NCBI RefSeq assembly: GCF_006265175.1
Contig: NZ_VDCQ01000031.1
Location: 1 to 64,000, forward strand
Direction: 5' to 3'
Length of the DNA: 64,000 nt
Source: Paenibacillus hemerocallicola
GTDB lineage: Bacteria; Bacillota; Bacilli; Paenibacillales; NBRC-103111
Shown: positions 47,408-57,347 of the stretch, one piece after another
How positions within the stretch are numbered: position 1 is the first letter of the stretch
Layout of the letters: each line of letters begins with the position of its first letter
Translations under genes and position numbers: made by a program
Notes under the pieces: model-generated
Database searches by the model: none
The model's input: the letters and a program-made list of their open reading frames with translations, nothing else
Told to the model about the DNA's origin: nothing

Positions 47408-48802
47408 ATGAATAACCGCGCTCTGACGCCTAGGCAAATCGTAGCGGAGCTGGATAAATATATCGTCGGACAAAAGCCCGCGAAAAAATCGGTCGCCATC
47501 GCCCTGCGCAATCGTTATCGCCGCAGTTTATTGAACGAATCGATACGGGACGAGATCGTGCCGAAAAATATTTTGATGATCGGACCTACCGGGGTCGGCA
47601 AAACGGAAATAGCCCGCCGGCTGGCGAAGCTCGTCAACGCGCCGTTCGTCAAAGTCGAGGCGACGAAATTTACCGAGGTCGGTTATGTCGGCCGCGATGT
47701 CGAGTCGATGGTGCGCGATCTGGTCGAAACGGCCATCCGCATGGTAAAAAGCGAAAAGACGGAGAAGCTCAAGGATAAAGCCGAACAAATGGCCAATGAG
47801 CGTATCGTTGCGCTTCTCGTACCGTCAACCGCCTCGCAGAAGTCCCAGCGCAATCCTCTGGAGATGCTGTTCAGCGGCTCGAACCAATCGAACGGCGAGA
47901 AGGAAGAGGCCGATCAGGGAGTCATTCAGCGCCGGCAAGAAATGAAAGAGAAGCTTGGCAAGGGCGAGCTGGAAGACCAAGTGATCGAAATCGAAGTCGA
48001 GGACGCCGCTCCTTCCATGCTCGATATGTTCGCCGGTCAAGGCAACGAGCAGATGGGGATGAACATGCAGGAAATGTTCGGCAGTTTTATGCCGAAGCGG
48101 ACGAAGAAGCGCAAGCTGCCCGTCAAAGAAGCGAGACAGGTACTTATTCAAGAGGAAGCCCAGAAGCTGCTCGATATGGACGAAGTCGTTCAGGAGTCGA
48201 TCCGGCGTGCGGAGCAGTCCGGCATTATTTTCATCGATGAAATCGATAAAATCGCAAGCTCCGGACGCGGCGGCGGCCCCGATGTGTCGCGTGAAGGCGT
48301 GCAGCGGGACATTTTGCCCATCGTGGAAGGCTCGACGATCATGACCAAGTACGGTCCGGTCAAAACGGATTACGTGCTGTTTATCGCGGCGGGAGCGTTC
48401 CATATCGCCAAGCCTTCCGATCTGATCCCCGAGCTGCAGGGACGCTTTCCGATCCGGGTGGAGTTGACCAACTTGACTCAGGAAGATTTCGTGCTGATCC
48501 TGACGGAGCCGCAGAACGCGTTGACGAAGCAATATACGGCGTTATTGGAAACGGAAGGCATTCGTGTCGAATTTTCCGAGGGCTCCATCTCGGAGCTTGC
48601 GAAGATCGCTGCGGAAGTGAATCAGAATACCGACAATATCGGCGCGAGGAGACTGCATACGATTTTGGAGAAGCTGCTCGAGGATTTATCCTTCGAAGCG
48701 CCCGACATTTCGCTTGACCACATTTTGATCACGCCGGAATACGTGCGCGAGAAAGTGGCCGGCATAGCCCAAAACCGTGACTTGAGCCAATATATTTTGT
48801 AG
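47408..48802 (+). CDS. hslU: HslU (ClpY) unfoldase ATPase
   Basis: HslU unfolds substrates for HslV. The 464-residue AAA+ protein begins [20 protein letters not shown]. It has Walker A GPTGVGKT (59-66), the pore loop [16 protein letters not shown], the inserted I-domain (about 110-240, with [17 protein letters not shown]), Walker [12 protein letters not shown] and the sensor-2 region [20 protein letters not shown]. The ATG at 47408 follows GGGAGGG. hslVU-codY is the standard order. Confidence 0.97.
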   Translation: MNNRALTPRQIVAELDKYIVGQKPAKKSVAIALRNRYRRSLLNESIRDEIVPKNILMIGPTGVGKTEIARRLAKLVNAPFVKVEATKFTEVGYVGRDVESMVRDLVETAIRMVKSEKTEKLKDKAEQMANERIVALLVPSTASQKSQRNPLEMLFSGSNQSNGEKEEADQGVIQRRQEMKEKLGKGELEDQVIEIEVEDAAPSMLDMFAGQGNEQMGMNMQEMFGSFMPKRTKKRKLPVKEARQVLIQEEAQKLLDMDEVVQESIRRAEQSGIIFIDEIDKIASSGRGGGPDVSREGVQRDILPIVEGSTIMTKYGPVKTDYVLFIAAGAFHIAKPSDLIPELQGRFPIRVELTNLTQEDFVLILTEPQNALTKQYTALLETEGIRVEFSEGSISELAKIAAEVNQNTDNIGARRLHTILEKLLEDLSFEAPDISLDHILITPEYVREKVAGIAQNRDLSQYIL

Positions 48803-48855
48803 GTCGGAATTGCTCGGCAATGAAGATAAAGATAGGACGCAATGCCGCTTCATCG

Positions 48856-48877
48856 AAAGCTTCGCTTCGAAGCTTTT
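48856..48877 (+). terminator. Hairpin in the hslU-codY gap
   Basis: AAAGCTTCG (48856-48864) pairs perfectly with CGAAGCTTT (48868-48876) with a three-base loop, followed by TCTC. It may be a weak terminator or mRNA end-processing hairpin ahead of codY. Confidence 0.55.
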
Positions 48878-48900
48878 CTCAATACCGGGAGGCTTGAATC

Positions 48901-49680
48901 ATGACTTTACTAAGCAAAACAAGGAGTTTAAACCGTTTGCTGCAAAGGGCGGCCGGCAACGCGGTCAGTTTCATGGAGATGTCCGAGGTGCTGCGCGACC
49001 TGATCTCGGCGAACATTTTCGTCGTCAGCCGCAAAGGCAAAATTTTGGGATACGCGACGACGGGAGAGCTTTTAACCGAAACGCTCCATGAGATGATCGT
49101 CGATAATCGTCGACTGCCCGAGGATTACAACAATATTTTGAAAAGAATCGAAGAAACGTCTTCTCATGGCGATCAGGACAGCCCTTACTACATGTTTACG
49201 GAAAAAATACATTCGTTCTTCGCCCAGGCGCAGGTTACGATTATTCCGATTATCGGAGGCGGAGACCGGCTTGGGACGGTTGTTTTGACGCGCAGCGGAG
49301 ATTCGTTCATCGACGATGATTTGATTATGGCGGAATACGGCACGACGATCATCGGCATGGAAATTTTACGGGAGCATGCTGAGGAAATCGAGCTTGACGC
49401 GCGGAGCAAAGCCGTCGTCCAAGTTGCGGTCAATTCGTTGTCGTACAGCGAGATGGAAGCCGTCGACCATATAATCGAGGAACTGAAGGAGAAGGAAGGA
49501 CTGCTTGTCGCGAGCAAAATCGCCGATCGGGTAGGGATTACCCGTTCGGTGATCGTCAATGCGCTCCGAAAGCTGGAAAGCGCCGGTGTCATTGAAACGA
49601 GATCGCTCGGCATGAAGGGGACCTATATCAAAATATTGAACGACCAGCTTATGCAAAGCGTCGCGAATGCAAGAGCCTAA
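48901..49680 (+). CDS. codY: CodY, GTP/branched-chain amino-acid-sensing repressor
   Basis: CodY represses adaptive metabolism genes when GTP and branched-chain amino acids are abundant. The 259-residue protein has the N-terminal GAF effector domain (about 1-155, with [20 protein letters not shown] and [17 protein letters not shown]). A linker helix leads to the C-terminal winged helix (about 201-245, [20 protein letters not shown]). GGGAGGC precedes the ATG. A CodY-like site lies upstream of sucC in this window. Confidence 0.97.
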   Translation: MTLLSKTRSLNRLLQRAAGNAVSFMEMSEVLRDLISANIFVVSRKGKILGYATTGELLTETLHEMIVDNRRLPEDYNNILKRIEETSSHGDQDSPYYMFTEKIHSFFAQAQVTIIPIIGGGDRLGTVVLTRSGDSFIDDDLIMAEYGTTIIGMEILREHAEEIELDARSKAVVQVAVNSLSYSEMEAVDHIIEELKEKEGLLVASKIADRVGITRSVIVNALRKLESAGVIETRSLGMKGTYIKILNDQLMQSVANARA

Positions 49681-49698
49681 TGACTTTCGTAACGGTTG

Positions 49699-49731
49699 AA
49701 GCCCTGTCTTAATAAAAGATAGGGCTTTTTG
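49699..49731 (+). terminator. Terminator after codY
   Basis: AAGCCCT-G-TCTT (49699-49710) pairs with AAGA-T-AGGGCTT (49716-49727), followed by TTTG. It separates codY from the flagellar operon. Confidence 0.88.
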
Positions 49732-49900
49732 CTTATTGTAAACTTTCTTATATAGATGGAATATATATATGGCCGTAATGTTACAAAAAAAGACATCTCC
49801 CAAATATTTTTTTTTGCTCAATTCCTCGAAATTAGAAGGAATAGCGCTAATCGTGAAGAATACAGTTACATAACTTTTTAAGCGAAAGTGGGTATTTGGA

Positions 49901-50305
49901 ATGGCTTTGTGGGACACTCCGAGCCTAGGAATGATGGAACGGACACTTGATGCAGCGGCATTTCGACAAAAAGTGATATCGAACAACGTCGCAAACGTAG
50001 ACACTCCTTATTTCAAAAGGTCCGATGTGCAGTTCGAGGAGCTTTTGTCGAAGGAATTGAATAAAAAGTCGATTCAAGGCCGCAGGACGGATTTCCGGCA
50101 TATTCCGATCGGACAGGTCTCTGCATCGACCGCACCGGAGGTCGTCGCGGACGAAACAACGATGATGAACAACAACTTGAACAACGTCGACATCGACTAC
50201 GAGATGGCCCTCCTGGCGAAAAACCAACTCCGGTACAACGTGCTGGTCGGTCAAGTCAGTCATGATCTGAGAAATTACCGAACCGCGATGAACGGGGGGA
50301 GATAA
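49901..50305 (+). CDS. flgB: Flagellar rod protein FlgB
   Basis: FlgB is a proximal rod component of the flagellar basal body. The 134-residue protein has the rod signature FRQKVISNNVANVDTPYFKR near the N-terminus and the C-terminal helix YEMALLAKNQLRYNVLVGQV, which assemble with FlgC and FliE. It heads the fla/che operon, 220 bases after codY. The ribosome binding site is modest (AAAGTGGG). Confidence 0.96.
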   Translation: MALWDTPSLGMMERTLDAAAFRQKVISNNVANVDTPYFKRSDVQFEELLSKELNKKSIQGRRTDFRHIPIGQVSASTAPEVVADETTMMNNNLNNVDIDYEMALLAKNQLRYNVLVGQVSHDLRNYRTAMNGGR

Positions 50306-50308
50306 TAC

Positions 50309-50758
50309 ATGAAACTGACGAACGGCTTCGACATCAGCTCTTCGGCCTTAACCGCCCAACGGTTCCGGATGGACGTTATTTCATCCAACATCGCCAACGC
50401 CGACACGACCCGCGGAAAGCTGGTAGACGGCCGCTGGGTTCCCTATCAGAGGAAATTGATTGCGATGGAAGCGAAAGAACAGCCCTCCTTCTCCCGGATT
50501 TTGCAGCAATCGATGCGAGATTCGACAGGCGAGGGCGTACGCGTGTCCCGCGTTTTCGAAGACGAAGCGCCGTTCAAGCAAGTGTACAATCCGACCCATC
50601 CGGACGCCGACGAGCGCGGATACGTAGAAATGCCAAACGTCGATATTTTGAAAGAGATGGTAGATATGATGTCCGCCACCCGTTCCTACGAGGCGAACGT
50701 CACGGCTTTGAATGCCACGAAAGCGATGATATCGAAAGCATTGGAAATCGGCAAATAA
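50309..50758 (+). CDS. flgC: Flagellar rod protein FlgC
   Basis: FlgC is the second proximal rod subunit. The 149-residue protein shows LTAQRFRMDVISSNIANADT near the start and the end helix ILKEMVDMMSATRSYEANVT, ALNATKAMISKALEIGK. The ATG is four bases after the flgB stop with GGGGGGAG upstream, so translation is coupled. Confidence 0.97.
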   Translation: MKLTNGFDISSSALTAQRFRMDVISSNIANADTTRGKLVDGRWVPYQRKLIAMEAKEQPSFSRILQQSMRDSTGEGVRVSRVFEDEAPFKQVYNPTHPDADERGYVEMPNVDILKEMVDMMSATRSYEANVTALNATKAMISKALEIGK

Positions 50759-50802
50759 ATTGCCCTACATATTCTTATAACCACATCGGAGGGTCTTGAA
50801 AC

Positions 50803-51111
50803 ATGATCGATCAAATCGGGTTTTTGCCCAAAAAACCGCTCGTTTCCCTCGACTTGGGCTCAGCCAAGGACGCAGGAGCGGCCAGTATCGCCAAAGATTT
50901 CGGATCATTTCTCAATGGAGCCATGAACAATTTGAACAAGCAGCACACGGCGGTCGATACGTTGAACGACAAATTCGTGACCGGTGAAATCGCCGACGTG
51001 CATCAGTTAACGATTGCGGCCGAGAAGCTCTCTCTCAGTCTGGAGATGACCGTACAAATCCGCAATAAAGTTATCGAGGCTTATCAGGAGGTAATGAGGA
51101 CGCAGATCTAA
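50803..51111 (+). CDS. fliE: Flagellar MS-ring/rod adaptor FliE
   Basis: FliE joins the rod to the FliF ring and is an early export substrate. The 102-residue protein has FGSFLNGAMNNLNKQHTAVD and the C-terminal family end VHQLTIAAEKLSLSLEMTVQ, then IRNKVIEAYQEVMRTQI. TCGGAGGG precedes its ATG. Confidence 0.96.
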   Translation: MIDQIGFLPKKPLVSLDLGSAKDAGAASIAKDFGSFLNGAMNNLNKQHTAVDTLNDKFVTGEIADVHQLTIAAEKLSLSLEMTVQIRNKVIEAYQEVMRTQI

Positions 51112-51153
51112 TCGCGGTATTAGTCGCAGCAGATTCCCGGGCGGGGTGACATA

Positions 51154-52740
51154 GTGAATGAGACACTAGTCCAGTATAGAGACAAGGCGACTCTGTATTG
51201 GAAACAGCTAAGCAAAAATCAAAAATATATGGTGATAGGTACGGTCGTGATTCTACTAGCGGTCGTCATCTTGACATCGATCAATTTATCCAAGACGGAA
51301 TTCGCCACGGCGTTCAGGAACCTTCAGCCGAACGACGCCGCCAATATAAAAAAATATTTGGACGACTCGAAAATTCCTTATCAGTTAACCCCTGACGGAA
51401 CGTCGATCGCCGTACCGGCAAGCGAAGCCGCCTCGATCAAGCTCGAGGTCGAATCGCAAGGCCTGAATAAGAACGGTTCTCTCGGATACGGCGCATTTGA
51501 AGGAAGCAACACGTTCGGGATGTCGGACAACGAATTCAACGTGAAGCTGATCAATGCGATGCAGGGCGAGATTCAGCAAATGTTCAATCAGATCAACGGC
51601 GTGGCGAGCTCCAAGGTACTCATCACCGTGCCGAAGGAAACCGCGTTCGTTACTACGCAGCCCCAAGAATCGACCGCATCGGTCATATTGAATATCGAGA
51701 GTGGCTACAGGTTCGACCAAGCGCAAATCGACACGATGTACAATCTCGTCGCCAAAACGATACCGAAGCTGAAATACGAGAATATTACGATTTCCAACCA
51801 AAATGGCGAGCTGCTTCCTTACTCCAAGACGAACGGAGCCATCGCGGGCACTTCGGGGCAAATTCAACAGCAATTTCAAGTGAAAAACCAGTTTCAAAAC
51901 GAATTGCAAAAAAATATAATGAGTTTGCTGGGTAAAATGTATGCCCCCGACAAGGTGGTCGTCAGCGTAATTTCAACTCTCAACTTCGATCAGAAGACGA
52001 GCAAGCAAAACCTGGTTACTCCGGTCAACACGGTGGATAACAGAGGGATCGAAATTAGCCTTCAGGAAAACAGCAAGTCGGCTACCAGCACGGGAGGCGC
52101 GACCGGCGGAGTGCCGGGAACGGGAAATACGGATGTTCCGACCTACCAGGGCGGCCAAAACGGCGGCGGGCAATCGGAGTCGGAAGAAAACAACAGAATC
52201 GTCAATTTCGAAGTGAACCGGATTACGAACGAGATCGTATCCAGTCCTTTTATTGTAAAAGATTTGTCGATAAGTGTCGGAATCGAGCCCCCGGTCAAGG
52301 ATGATCCGAACTCGTTGACGCAGGAAATGAAGGACAACATCCAGAAAACGCTCGTTAGCATCGTCTCCGCGACATTGGCCGACAGCGGTCAGGCGTTTAC
52401 CGAAGCGGACATTGCCAGAAAAGTAACGTTGTTCGCCCAGCCTTTCGCGGTTACCCCGGGAATGGAGCAAGCGGGCATCAATTATTGGATGTGGGGCGGA
52501 ATCGGCGTAGCGGCAATGGTTCTTGCAGGCGTTGGCGGTTTTATGATCCGACGCAGAAGGCAAAGGCAATTGGAGCTCGTCGAGGAGGAGCTGTCTCCAC
52601 CGACAAAAGTGGAGCTTCCGACTATCGATATCGAGAACGTATCGAACGAAAGCCAAGTCCGCAAACAGCTGGAAGGGCTGGCCAAGCGAAAGCCGGATGA
52701 ATTTGTGAACTTGCTGCGCACCTGGTTAGTAGACGAATAA
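51154..52740 (+). CDS. fliF: Flagellar MS-ring protein FliF
   Basis: FliF builds the membrane ring that houses the export apparatus. The 528-residue protein has an N-terminal membrane helix (about 25-45) and the ring-building motifs TEFATAFRNLQPNDAANIKK, KLEVESQGLNKNGSLGYGAF and QPQESTASVILNIESG. A Gly/Gln/Ser-rich loop follows, with a second membrane helix (about 447-465). The FliG-binding tail ends VNLLRTWLVDE. It starts at GTG 51154 after GGGGTGAC; an ATG three bases on is in another frame. Confidence 0.97.
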   Translation: MNETLVQYRDKATLYWKQLSKNQKYMVIGTVVILLAVVILTSINLSKTEFATAFRNLQPNDAANIKKYLDDSKIPYQLTPDGTSIAVPASEAASIKLEVESQGLNKNGSLGYGAFEGSNTFGMSDNEFNVKLINAMQGEIQQMFNQINGVASSKVLITVPKETAFVTTQPQESTASVILNIESGYRFDQAQIDTMYNLVAKTIPKLKYENITISNQNGELLPYSKTNGAIAGTSGQIQQQFQVKNQFQNELQKNIMSLLGKMYAPDKVVVSVISTLNFDQKTSKQNLVTPVNTVDNRGIEISLQENSKSATSTGGATGGVPGTGNTDVPTYQGGQNGGGQSESEENNRIVNFEVNRITNEIVSSPFIVKDLSISVGIEPPVKDDPNSLTQEMKDNIQKTLVSIVSATLADSGQAFTEADIARKVTLFAQPFAVTPGMEQAGINYWMWGGIGVAAMVLAGVGGFMIRRRRQRQLELVEEELSPPTKVELPTIDIENVSNESQVRKQLEGLAKRKPDEFVNLLRTWLVDE

Positions 52741-52752
52741 GGAGGGGCTTCT

Positions 52753-53769
52753 GTGGCGAAAGCGGTGCAGCAAGGATTGACAGGGCGACAAAAGGCCGCC
52801 ATTCTGCTCATCAGTCTCGGGCCGGAAGTATCCGCCCAAATTTTCAAGCATTTGCGCGAGGAAGAAATCGAGCAATTAACTCTTGAAATCGCCAATGTGC
52901 GCAAAGTGGATAACGCCGAGAAGGATGCGATATTATCGGAATTCCATCAAATTTGTCTGGTGCAGGAATATATTTCGCAGGGCGGGATTCAATACGCCAA
53001 AGAAATATTGGAAAAAGCGCTCGGCGCCAGCAAGGCGATGGACATTATCAACAGACTGACGGCTACGCTGCAGGTAAGGCCTTTCGATTTTGCCCGCAAG
53101 GCCGATCCGGCCCAAATTTTGAACTTTATCCAGAACGAGAATTCCCAGACGATTGCCCTCATTCTCTCTTATTTGCAGCCCGAACAGGCTTCGATTATTT
53201 TGTCGTCGCTGCCGCAGGATAAACAGGCGGACGTAGCGAAACGGATCGCCATGATGGACAGCACCTCCCCCGAGGTGATCAATCAGGTGGAACGCGTGCT
53301 CGAGCAGAAGCTGTCATCGACGGTTACTCAGGATTATACGTCGGCAGGCGGCATCGAAGCGATCGTGCAAATATTGAACGGCGTCGACCGCGGCACGGAG
53401 CGGACGATTCTCGATTCGCTCGAAATTCAGGATCCCGAGCTCGCCGAAGAAATCAAAAAACGGATGTTCGTATTCGAAGATATCGTCAATATCGACAACC
53501 GTTCGATCCAACGCATTATCCGGGACATCGAGAACGCGGACTTGCAGCTTGCCCTCAAGGTGGCGAGCGAAGAAGTGCGCGAAGTCATATTCCGGAATAT
53601 GTCCAAGCGGATGGCGGAAACGTTCCGAGAGGAAATGGAATATATGGGGCCCGTCCGGCTGCGCGACGTCGAAGAGGCGCAAACCCGCATCGTAGCGACG
53701 ATCCGACGTTTGGAAGAGGCCGGGGAAATCATTATCGCTCGCGGCGGAGGAGACGATATCATTGTCTAA
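52753..53769 (+). CDS. fliG: Flagellar motor switch protein FliG
   Basis: FliG couples the rotor to the stator and, with FliM and FliY, sets rotation direction. The 338-residue protein has LTGRQKAAILLISLGPEVSA at the N-terminus, the middle EHPQ-type motif region (ENSQTIALILSYLQPEQASI), and the C-terminal torque domain FVFEDIVNIDNRSIQRIIRD ... FREEMEYMGPVRLRDVEEAQ with its charged residues. The GTG start follows AAGGAGGGG. It overlaps fliH by eight bases. Confidence 0.97.
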   Translation: MAKAVQQGLTGRQKAAILLISLGPEVSAQIFKHLREEEIEQLTLEIANVRKVDNAEKDAILSEFHQICLVQEYISQGGIQYAKEILEKALGASKAMDIINRLTATLQVRPFDFARKADPAQILNFIQNENSQTIALILSYLQPEQASIILSSLPQDKQADVAKRIAMMDSTSPEVINQVERVLEQKLSSTVTQDYTSAGGIEAIVQILNGVDRGTERTILDSLEIQDPELAEEIKKRMFVFEDIVNIDNRSIQRIIRDIENADLQLALKVASEEVREVIFRNMSKRMAETFREEMEYMGPVRLRDVEEAQTRIVATIRRLEEAGEIIIARGGGDDIIV

Positions 53770-54610
53770 CGTCATTAAAGCGACGCACTATATCCCTATA
53801 GACGATAAAAAGCTTATACAGGTTGCACAATCGGAGCCGATTTCCGAATCCGAGCTTCATCAAGCCAATGCGGAGATTTCCGAAAACGTCGCGGAGCCTG
53901 TCCACGAAGACATCGCGGCGGCGCTTGCCGCTAAAGAGCAGATCATCCGGGATGCGGAATTCTACGCCGAGTCGGTAGTCGGTCAAGCTACGGAAGACGC
54001 CAAACGTTTGCGTCAGGAAGCGACCGACGAGATCGAAGGCTGGTGGAGCAAGCGCAGAGCGGACGACGAAAATGCGGCAGCAAATGCCCGCGAGCAAGGC
54101 TATCAAGCCGGATACCAGCAGGGGGTGAATGAAGCAGAAGCGCAAGTTCGGCAGCAATATGAGCAACTGCTCGGCGAAGCGCAGGCCATCATCGAGAGCG
54201 CGGTGGCAATCAAGCATCAATTGATTCAGGAGTCCGAGCCTTTTCTGATCGAGCTTAGCTGCTCCATCGCCGAGAAAATCATTACGAGGCAGCTTTCCAT
54301 CGAGCCCGAATGGTCCATCGAGCTGGTCAAAAAGGTGCTGATGCGCAGACGGGAGCAAGGCATTATTACGTTGTGCGTTTCCGCCGAGCATTTTCAGTTC
54401 GTCCTGGATGCGAGGGAAGAGCTCATGCTGTCCATCGATTCGCAGGCCGAACTTCAGATCATTCCGGACCCGACCGTGCAAGACCAGGGATGCGTCATCC
54501 GCTCTTCCTTCGGCAGCATAGATGCGAGGATCGATACGCAGTTGAATGAAATCAAAAAGGGATTGCAGCAAGTAGCCTTGAGAAGCGAAGGAGCTTACGA
54601 CGATGAATAA
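53762..54610 (+). CDS. fliH: Flagellar export stator protein FliH
   Basis: FliH binds and regulates the export ATPase FliI. The 282-residue protein has an acidic N-terminal part, a long coiled coil (about 60-160, AREQGYQAGYQQGVNEAEAQ with the family GYQAGY element), and the C-terminal IEPEWSIELVKKVLMRRREQ domain. It starts at TTG 53762 inside the end of fliG, ten bases after GGAGGAGA, and overlaps fliI by eight bases. Confidence 0.94.
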   Translation: MSNVIKATHYIPIDDKKLIQVAQSEPISESELHQANAEISENVAEPVHEDIAAALAAKEQIIRDAEFYAESVVGQATEDAKRLRQEATDEIEGWWSKRRADDENAAANAREQGYQAGYQQGVNEAEAQVRQQYEQLLGEAQAIIESAVAIKHQLIQESEPFLIELSCSIAEKIITRQLSIEPEWSIELVKKVLMRRREQGIITLCVSAEHFQFVLDAREELMLSIDSQAELQIIPDPTVQDQGCVIRSSFGSIDARIDTQLNEIKKGLQQVALRSEGAYDDE

Positions 54611-55925
54611 TGCTCCGCAAGCGCTCAAATATATCGATTATTTGCGGCATATCGACCCGATCCGGGTAAACGGCAAAGTGACCCAGGTCATCGGCTTGAC
54701 GGTAGAGTCCGAAGGACCCGACGCCAGCGTCGGCGACGTCTGTTATATTTACCCATTCAAGTCGGCACAGCCGCTGAAAGCCGAAGTTGTCGGATTTCGC
54801 AACAACAAGGTCATTCTGATGCCTCTCGGGGAGCTTCATTCGATCGGGCCGGGATGCGATGTCGTCGGTACCGGAAAGCCGTTGACCGTGCAGGTCGGAC
54901 ACGAATTGCTGGGTAAAGTGCTGGACGGACTCGGACAGCCGCTGGACGGATCGTACTTGCCTACCCGAATGGCGCATTATTCCACGAACGCCGTGGTCAA
55001 CAATCCGCTTAAACGTCCCCGGGTGCATGAACCGATCAGCGTCGGCGTTCGTTGCATCGACGGTCTGCTTACTTTGGGCAAAGGTCAGCGTGTCGGTATA
55101 TTTGCCGGATCAGGGGTAGGGAAAAGCACGCTGATGGGCATGATTGCCCGGAATACTTCGGCCGACGTCAACGTCATCGGACTAATAGGCGAGCGCGGAC
55201 GGGAAGTGCTGGATTTTATCGAACGCGATCTCGGTCCGGAAGGCTTGGCCCGCTCTGTCGTGATAGTAGCCACGTCCGATCAGCCTGCCTTGATCCGGAT
55301 GAAGGGCGCCTTGATCGCCACCACGATTGCCGAATATTTCCGGGACCGCGGCTTGAACGTAATGCTCATGATGGATTCCGTAACGCGGTATGCGATGGCG
55401 CTGCGGGAAGTAGGGCTCGCTATTGGCGAACCTCCCGCGACCCGCGGATATACGCCGTCCGTGTTCGCGAGCTTGCCCAAGCTACTCGAAAGAGCCGGCA
55501 CAGGGCCGAAAGGCTCGATTACCGCGTTTTATACCGTGCTGGTCGACGGTGACGATATGAACGAGCCGATTGCCGATACGGTAAGAGGGATATTGGACGG
55601 CCATATCGTGCTGGACCGCAGTTTGGCGCACAAAGGCCATTACCCGGCGATCAACGTACTCGCCAGCGTCAGCAGATGTATGAAAGAAATCGTTCCCGAA
55701 CAACAGACGGACGCAGCCGATCGATTGAAACGGTTGTTGTCCATTTATAAAGATTCGGAAGATCTGATCAATATCGGGGCGTACCAGAGAGGCTCGAATT
55801 ATGAAATTGATACTTCTCTCGAACATATCCAGACGATCTGGGATTTTCTGCGGCAGAAGACGAGCGAGAAAATTGGTTACCACGATGCTTATAACCAACT
55901 GATTCAACAATTCGGCGGAGGTTGA
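54603..55925 (+). CDS. fliI: Flagellar export ATPase FliI
   Basis: FliI is an F1-beta-like ATPase that assists protein export through the basal body. The 440-residue protein shows Walker A GSGVGKST (169-176), GERGREVLDFIERDLG, Walker B LNVMLMMDSVTRYAMALREV and PPATRGYTPSVFASLPKLLE. AAGGAG lies ten bases before the ATG. It overlaps the fliH end, so production is coupled. Confidence 0.97.
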   Translation: MNNAPQALKYIDYLRHIDPIRVNGKVTQVIGLTVESEGPDASVGDVCYIYPFKSAQPLKAEVVGFRNNKVILMPLGELHSIGPGCDVVGTGKPLTVQVGHELLGKVLDGLGQPLDGSYLPTRMAHYSTNAVVNNPLKRPRVHEPISVGVRCIDGLLTLGKGQRVGIFAGSGVGKSTLMGMIARNTSADVNVIGLIGERGREVLDFIERDLGPEGLARSVVIVATSDQPALIRMKGALIATTIAEYFRDRGLNVMLMMDSVTRYAMALREVGLAIGEPPATRGYTPSVFASLPKLLERAGTGPKGSITAFYTVLVDGDDMNEPIADTVRGILDGHIVLDRSLAHKGHYPAINVLASVSRCMKEIVPEQQTDAADRLKRLLSIYKDSEDLINIGAYQRGSNYEIDTSLEHIQTIWDFLRQKTSEKIGYHDAYNQLIQQFGGG

Positions 55926-55930
55926 AGTCC

Positions 55931-56377
55931 ATGCGGTTCCGATATCCTTTGCAAAAGCTGGTCGATCTGAAGACGAACGAGAAGGAGCAAGCCGAGTGGA
56001 TGCTGTCCGAGGCGGTGGGGCAACTACAGCAGGAGCAGCAGGCGTTGACGGAGCTTGAGGAAGAGCTTGCTCGGGTAGGGGAAGAGCTCGCATACGCTTC
56101 GATTCATAGAACGACGATCTCGCAAATGCAGCTGCTTCAGCATTATTCACAGCACTTGGAGCAGCAGATTCGCCTGAAAACCAAAGACGTCGATCGGGCG
56201 CAGGCGAACGTGACGGATAAACAGCACGTGCTGACCGGCAAGATGATGGAAGAAAAGGTATGGACCAAGGCAAAAGAAAAAGCACAATTGCAATTCACCG
56301 CCATCGTCATGAAAAAAGAACAGGAAGAGCTTGACGAAATCGCGCTAAACCGCCGCGTCCAGACGATCGTTAGTTAG
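55931..56377 (+). CDS. fliJ: Flagellar chaperone/export protein FliJ
   Basis: FliJ is a coiled-coil protein in the FliI ring. The 148-residue protein starts MRFRYPLQKLVDLKTNEKEQ and is nearly all Glu/Gln-rich coiled coil. It has two antiparallel helices with a turn around residues 55-70. The ATG at 55931 has GGAGG nine bases upstream. An in-frame TTG at 55922 overlaps that site. Confidence 0.93.
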   Translation: MRFRYPLQKLVDLKTNEKEQAEWMLSEAVGQLQQEQQALTELEEELARVGEELAYASIHRTTISQMQLLQHYSQHLEQQIRLKTKDVDRAQANVTDKQHVLTGKMMEEKVWTKAKEKAQLQFTAIVMKKEQEELDEIALNRRVQTIVS

Positions 56378-56405
56378 CATACTCGGGGAAAGGGGGCTCG
56401 GCGAC

Positions 56406-57314
56406 ATGGCGAATACGGACGCGGAAAAAACTTCATACGGATCGTTCGAGCGGTTTTTGTTTTATGCGACACCGATCATTTTCACGCTCGTGCTGCTCGG
56501 CGTATTGTTCGCTCTCTTGGATTCCAACGTCATGAACGGCGTCCTGAAGGCGGCTAATAAAGTACCTGTGCTGGAAAGATTTCTTCCCGATCCGAAAACG
56601 AAAGAAAAAGTGACGCTGCCGGCCGGTGCGAAGGATAGCCCGGCTCCGGAAACGGACGGTGCGGCGATCGAGCAGCTGAAAGCCCAACTGACGCAGGCGA
56701 GGGCCGATCTGCAAAGCTCCGTCAACCAGAGCCAGCAAAAAGACCAGACGATCAAAGATTTGAAGACGCAGGTTACCGAGCTTGAGGATAAGCTGAAGAC
56801 GAAGTCGCAAACCGATGAGGAATACCGGGCGCAAGTTCAGCAACTGGCTTCCATCTACGCGGGAATGATGCCGAGCAAATCGGCACCGATACTGGAAGCA
56901 TTGTCGCTGCAGGAAAGGGTGCTCGTTCTAAGCGAAATGAAGCCGGCCGACCGCGGCAAAGTATTGGAGAAGATGACTCCGGCCGTAGCGGCTGAAGCCT
57001 CGATCCAGCTGAAGGATATCGTTCCGGCGAAAGATTTGCAAATTGCCGCGTTGCAGGGAAGATTGGACATTAACAAGCAGCAGGAGCAGAAAGCGGCTCC
57101 GGCGATTACGAAGGACGATCTCGGGCAGACGTTCTCGCAGATGGTTCCGAAAAGCGCGGCGGCGATTCTGGTCGAGATGAATACGACCGGTCAGGCGAGA
57201 GTGCTCGAAATATTGAAGGCGATGGATAGTGCCGGACGCGCGAAAGTGCTGGCGGCCATATCCGACACCAACAAGCAAACCGCAGCCGCGCTTGGAGCGA
57301 AGCTGGCCGAATAA
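56406..57314 (+). CDS. ylxF: YlxF/MotE-like membrane coiled-coil protein
   Basis: The 302-residue protein has one membrane helix near the N-terminus (about 18-38, FYATPIIFTLVLLGVLFALL), a coiled coil (about 80-140) and two MgtE-N/MotE-like helical repeats (SLQERVLVLSEMKPADRGKV and QARVLEILKAMDSAGRAKVL). MotE-type proteins assist assembly or stability of the flagellar motor. It lies between fliJ and fliK, as in B. subtilis. AAGGGGGC precedes the ATG. Confidence 0.88.
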   Translation: MANTDAEKTSYGSFERFLFYATPIIFTLVLLGVLFALLDSNVMNGVLKAANKVPVLERFLPDPKTKEKVTLPAGAKDSPAPETDGAAIEQLKAQLTQARADLQSSVNQSQQKDQTIKDLKTQVTELEDKLKTKSQTDEEYRAQVQQLASIYAGMMPSKSAPILEALSLQERVLVLSEMKPADRGKVLEKMTPAVAAEASIQLKDIVPAKDLQIAALQGRLDINKQQEQKAAPAITKDDLGQTFSQMVPKSAAAILVEMNTTGQARVLEILKAMDSAGRAKVLAAISDTNKQTAAALGAKLAE

Positions 57315-57347
57315 GGCGAGCGAATGGCTTGAAAGGAGGTGATAACT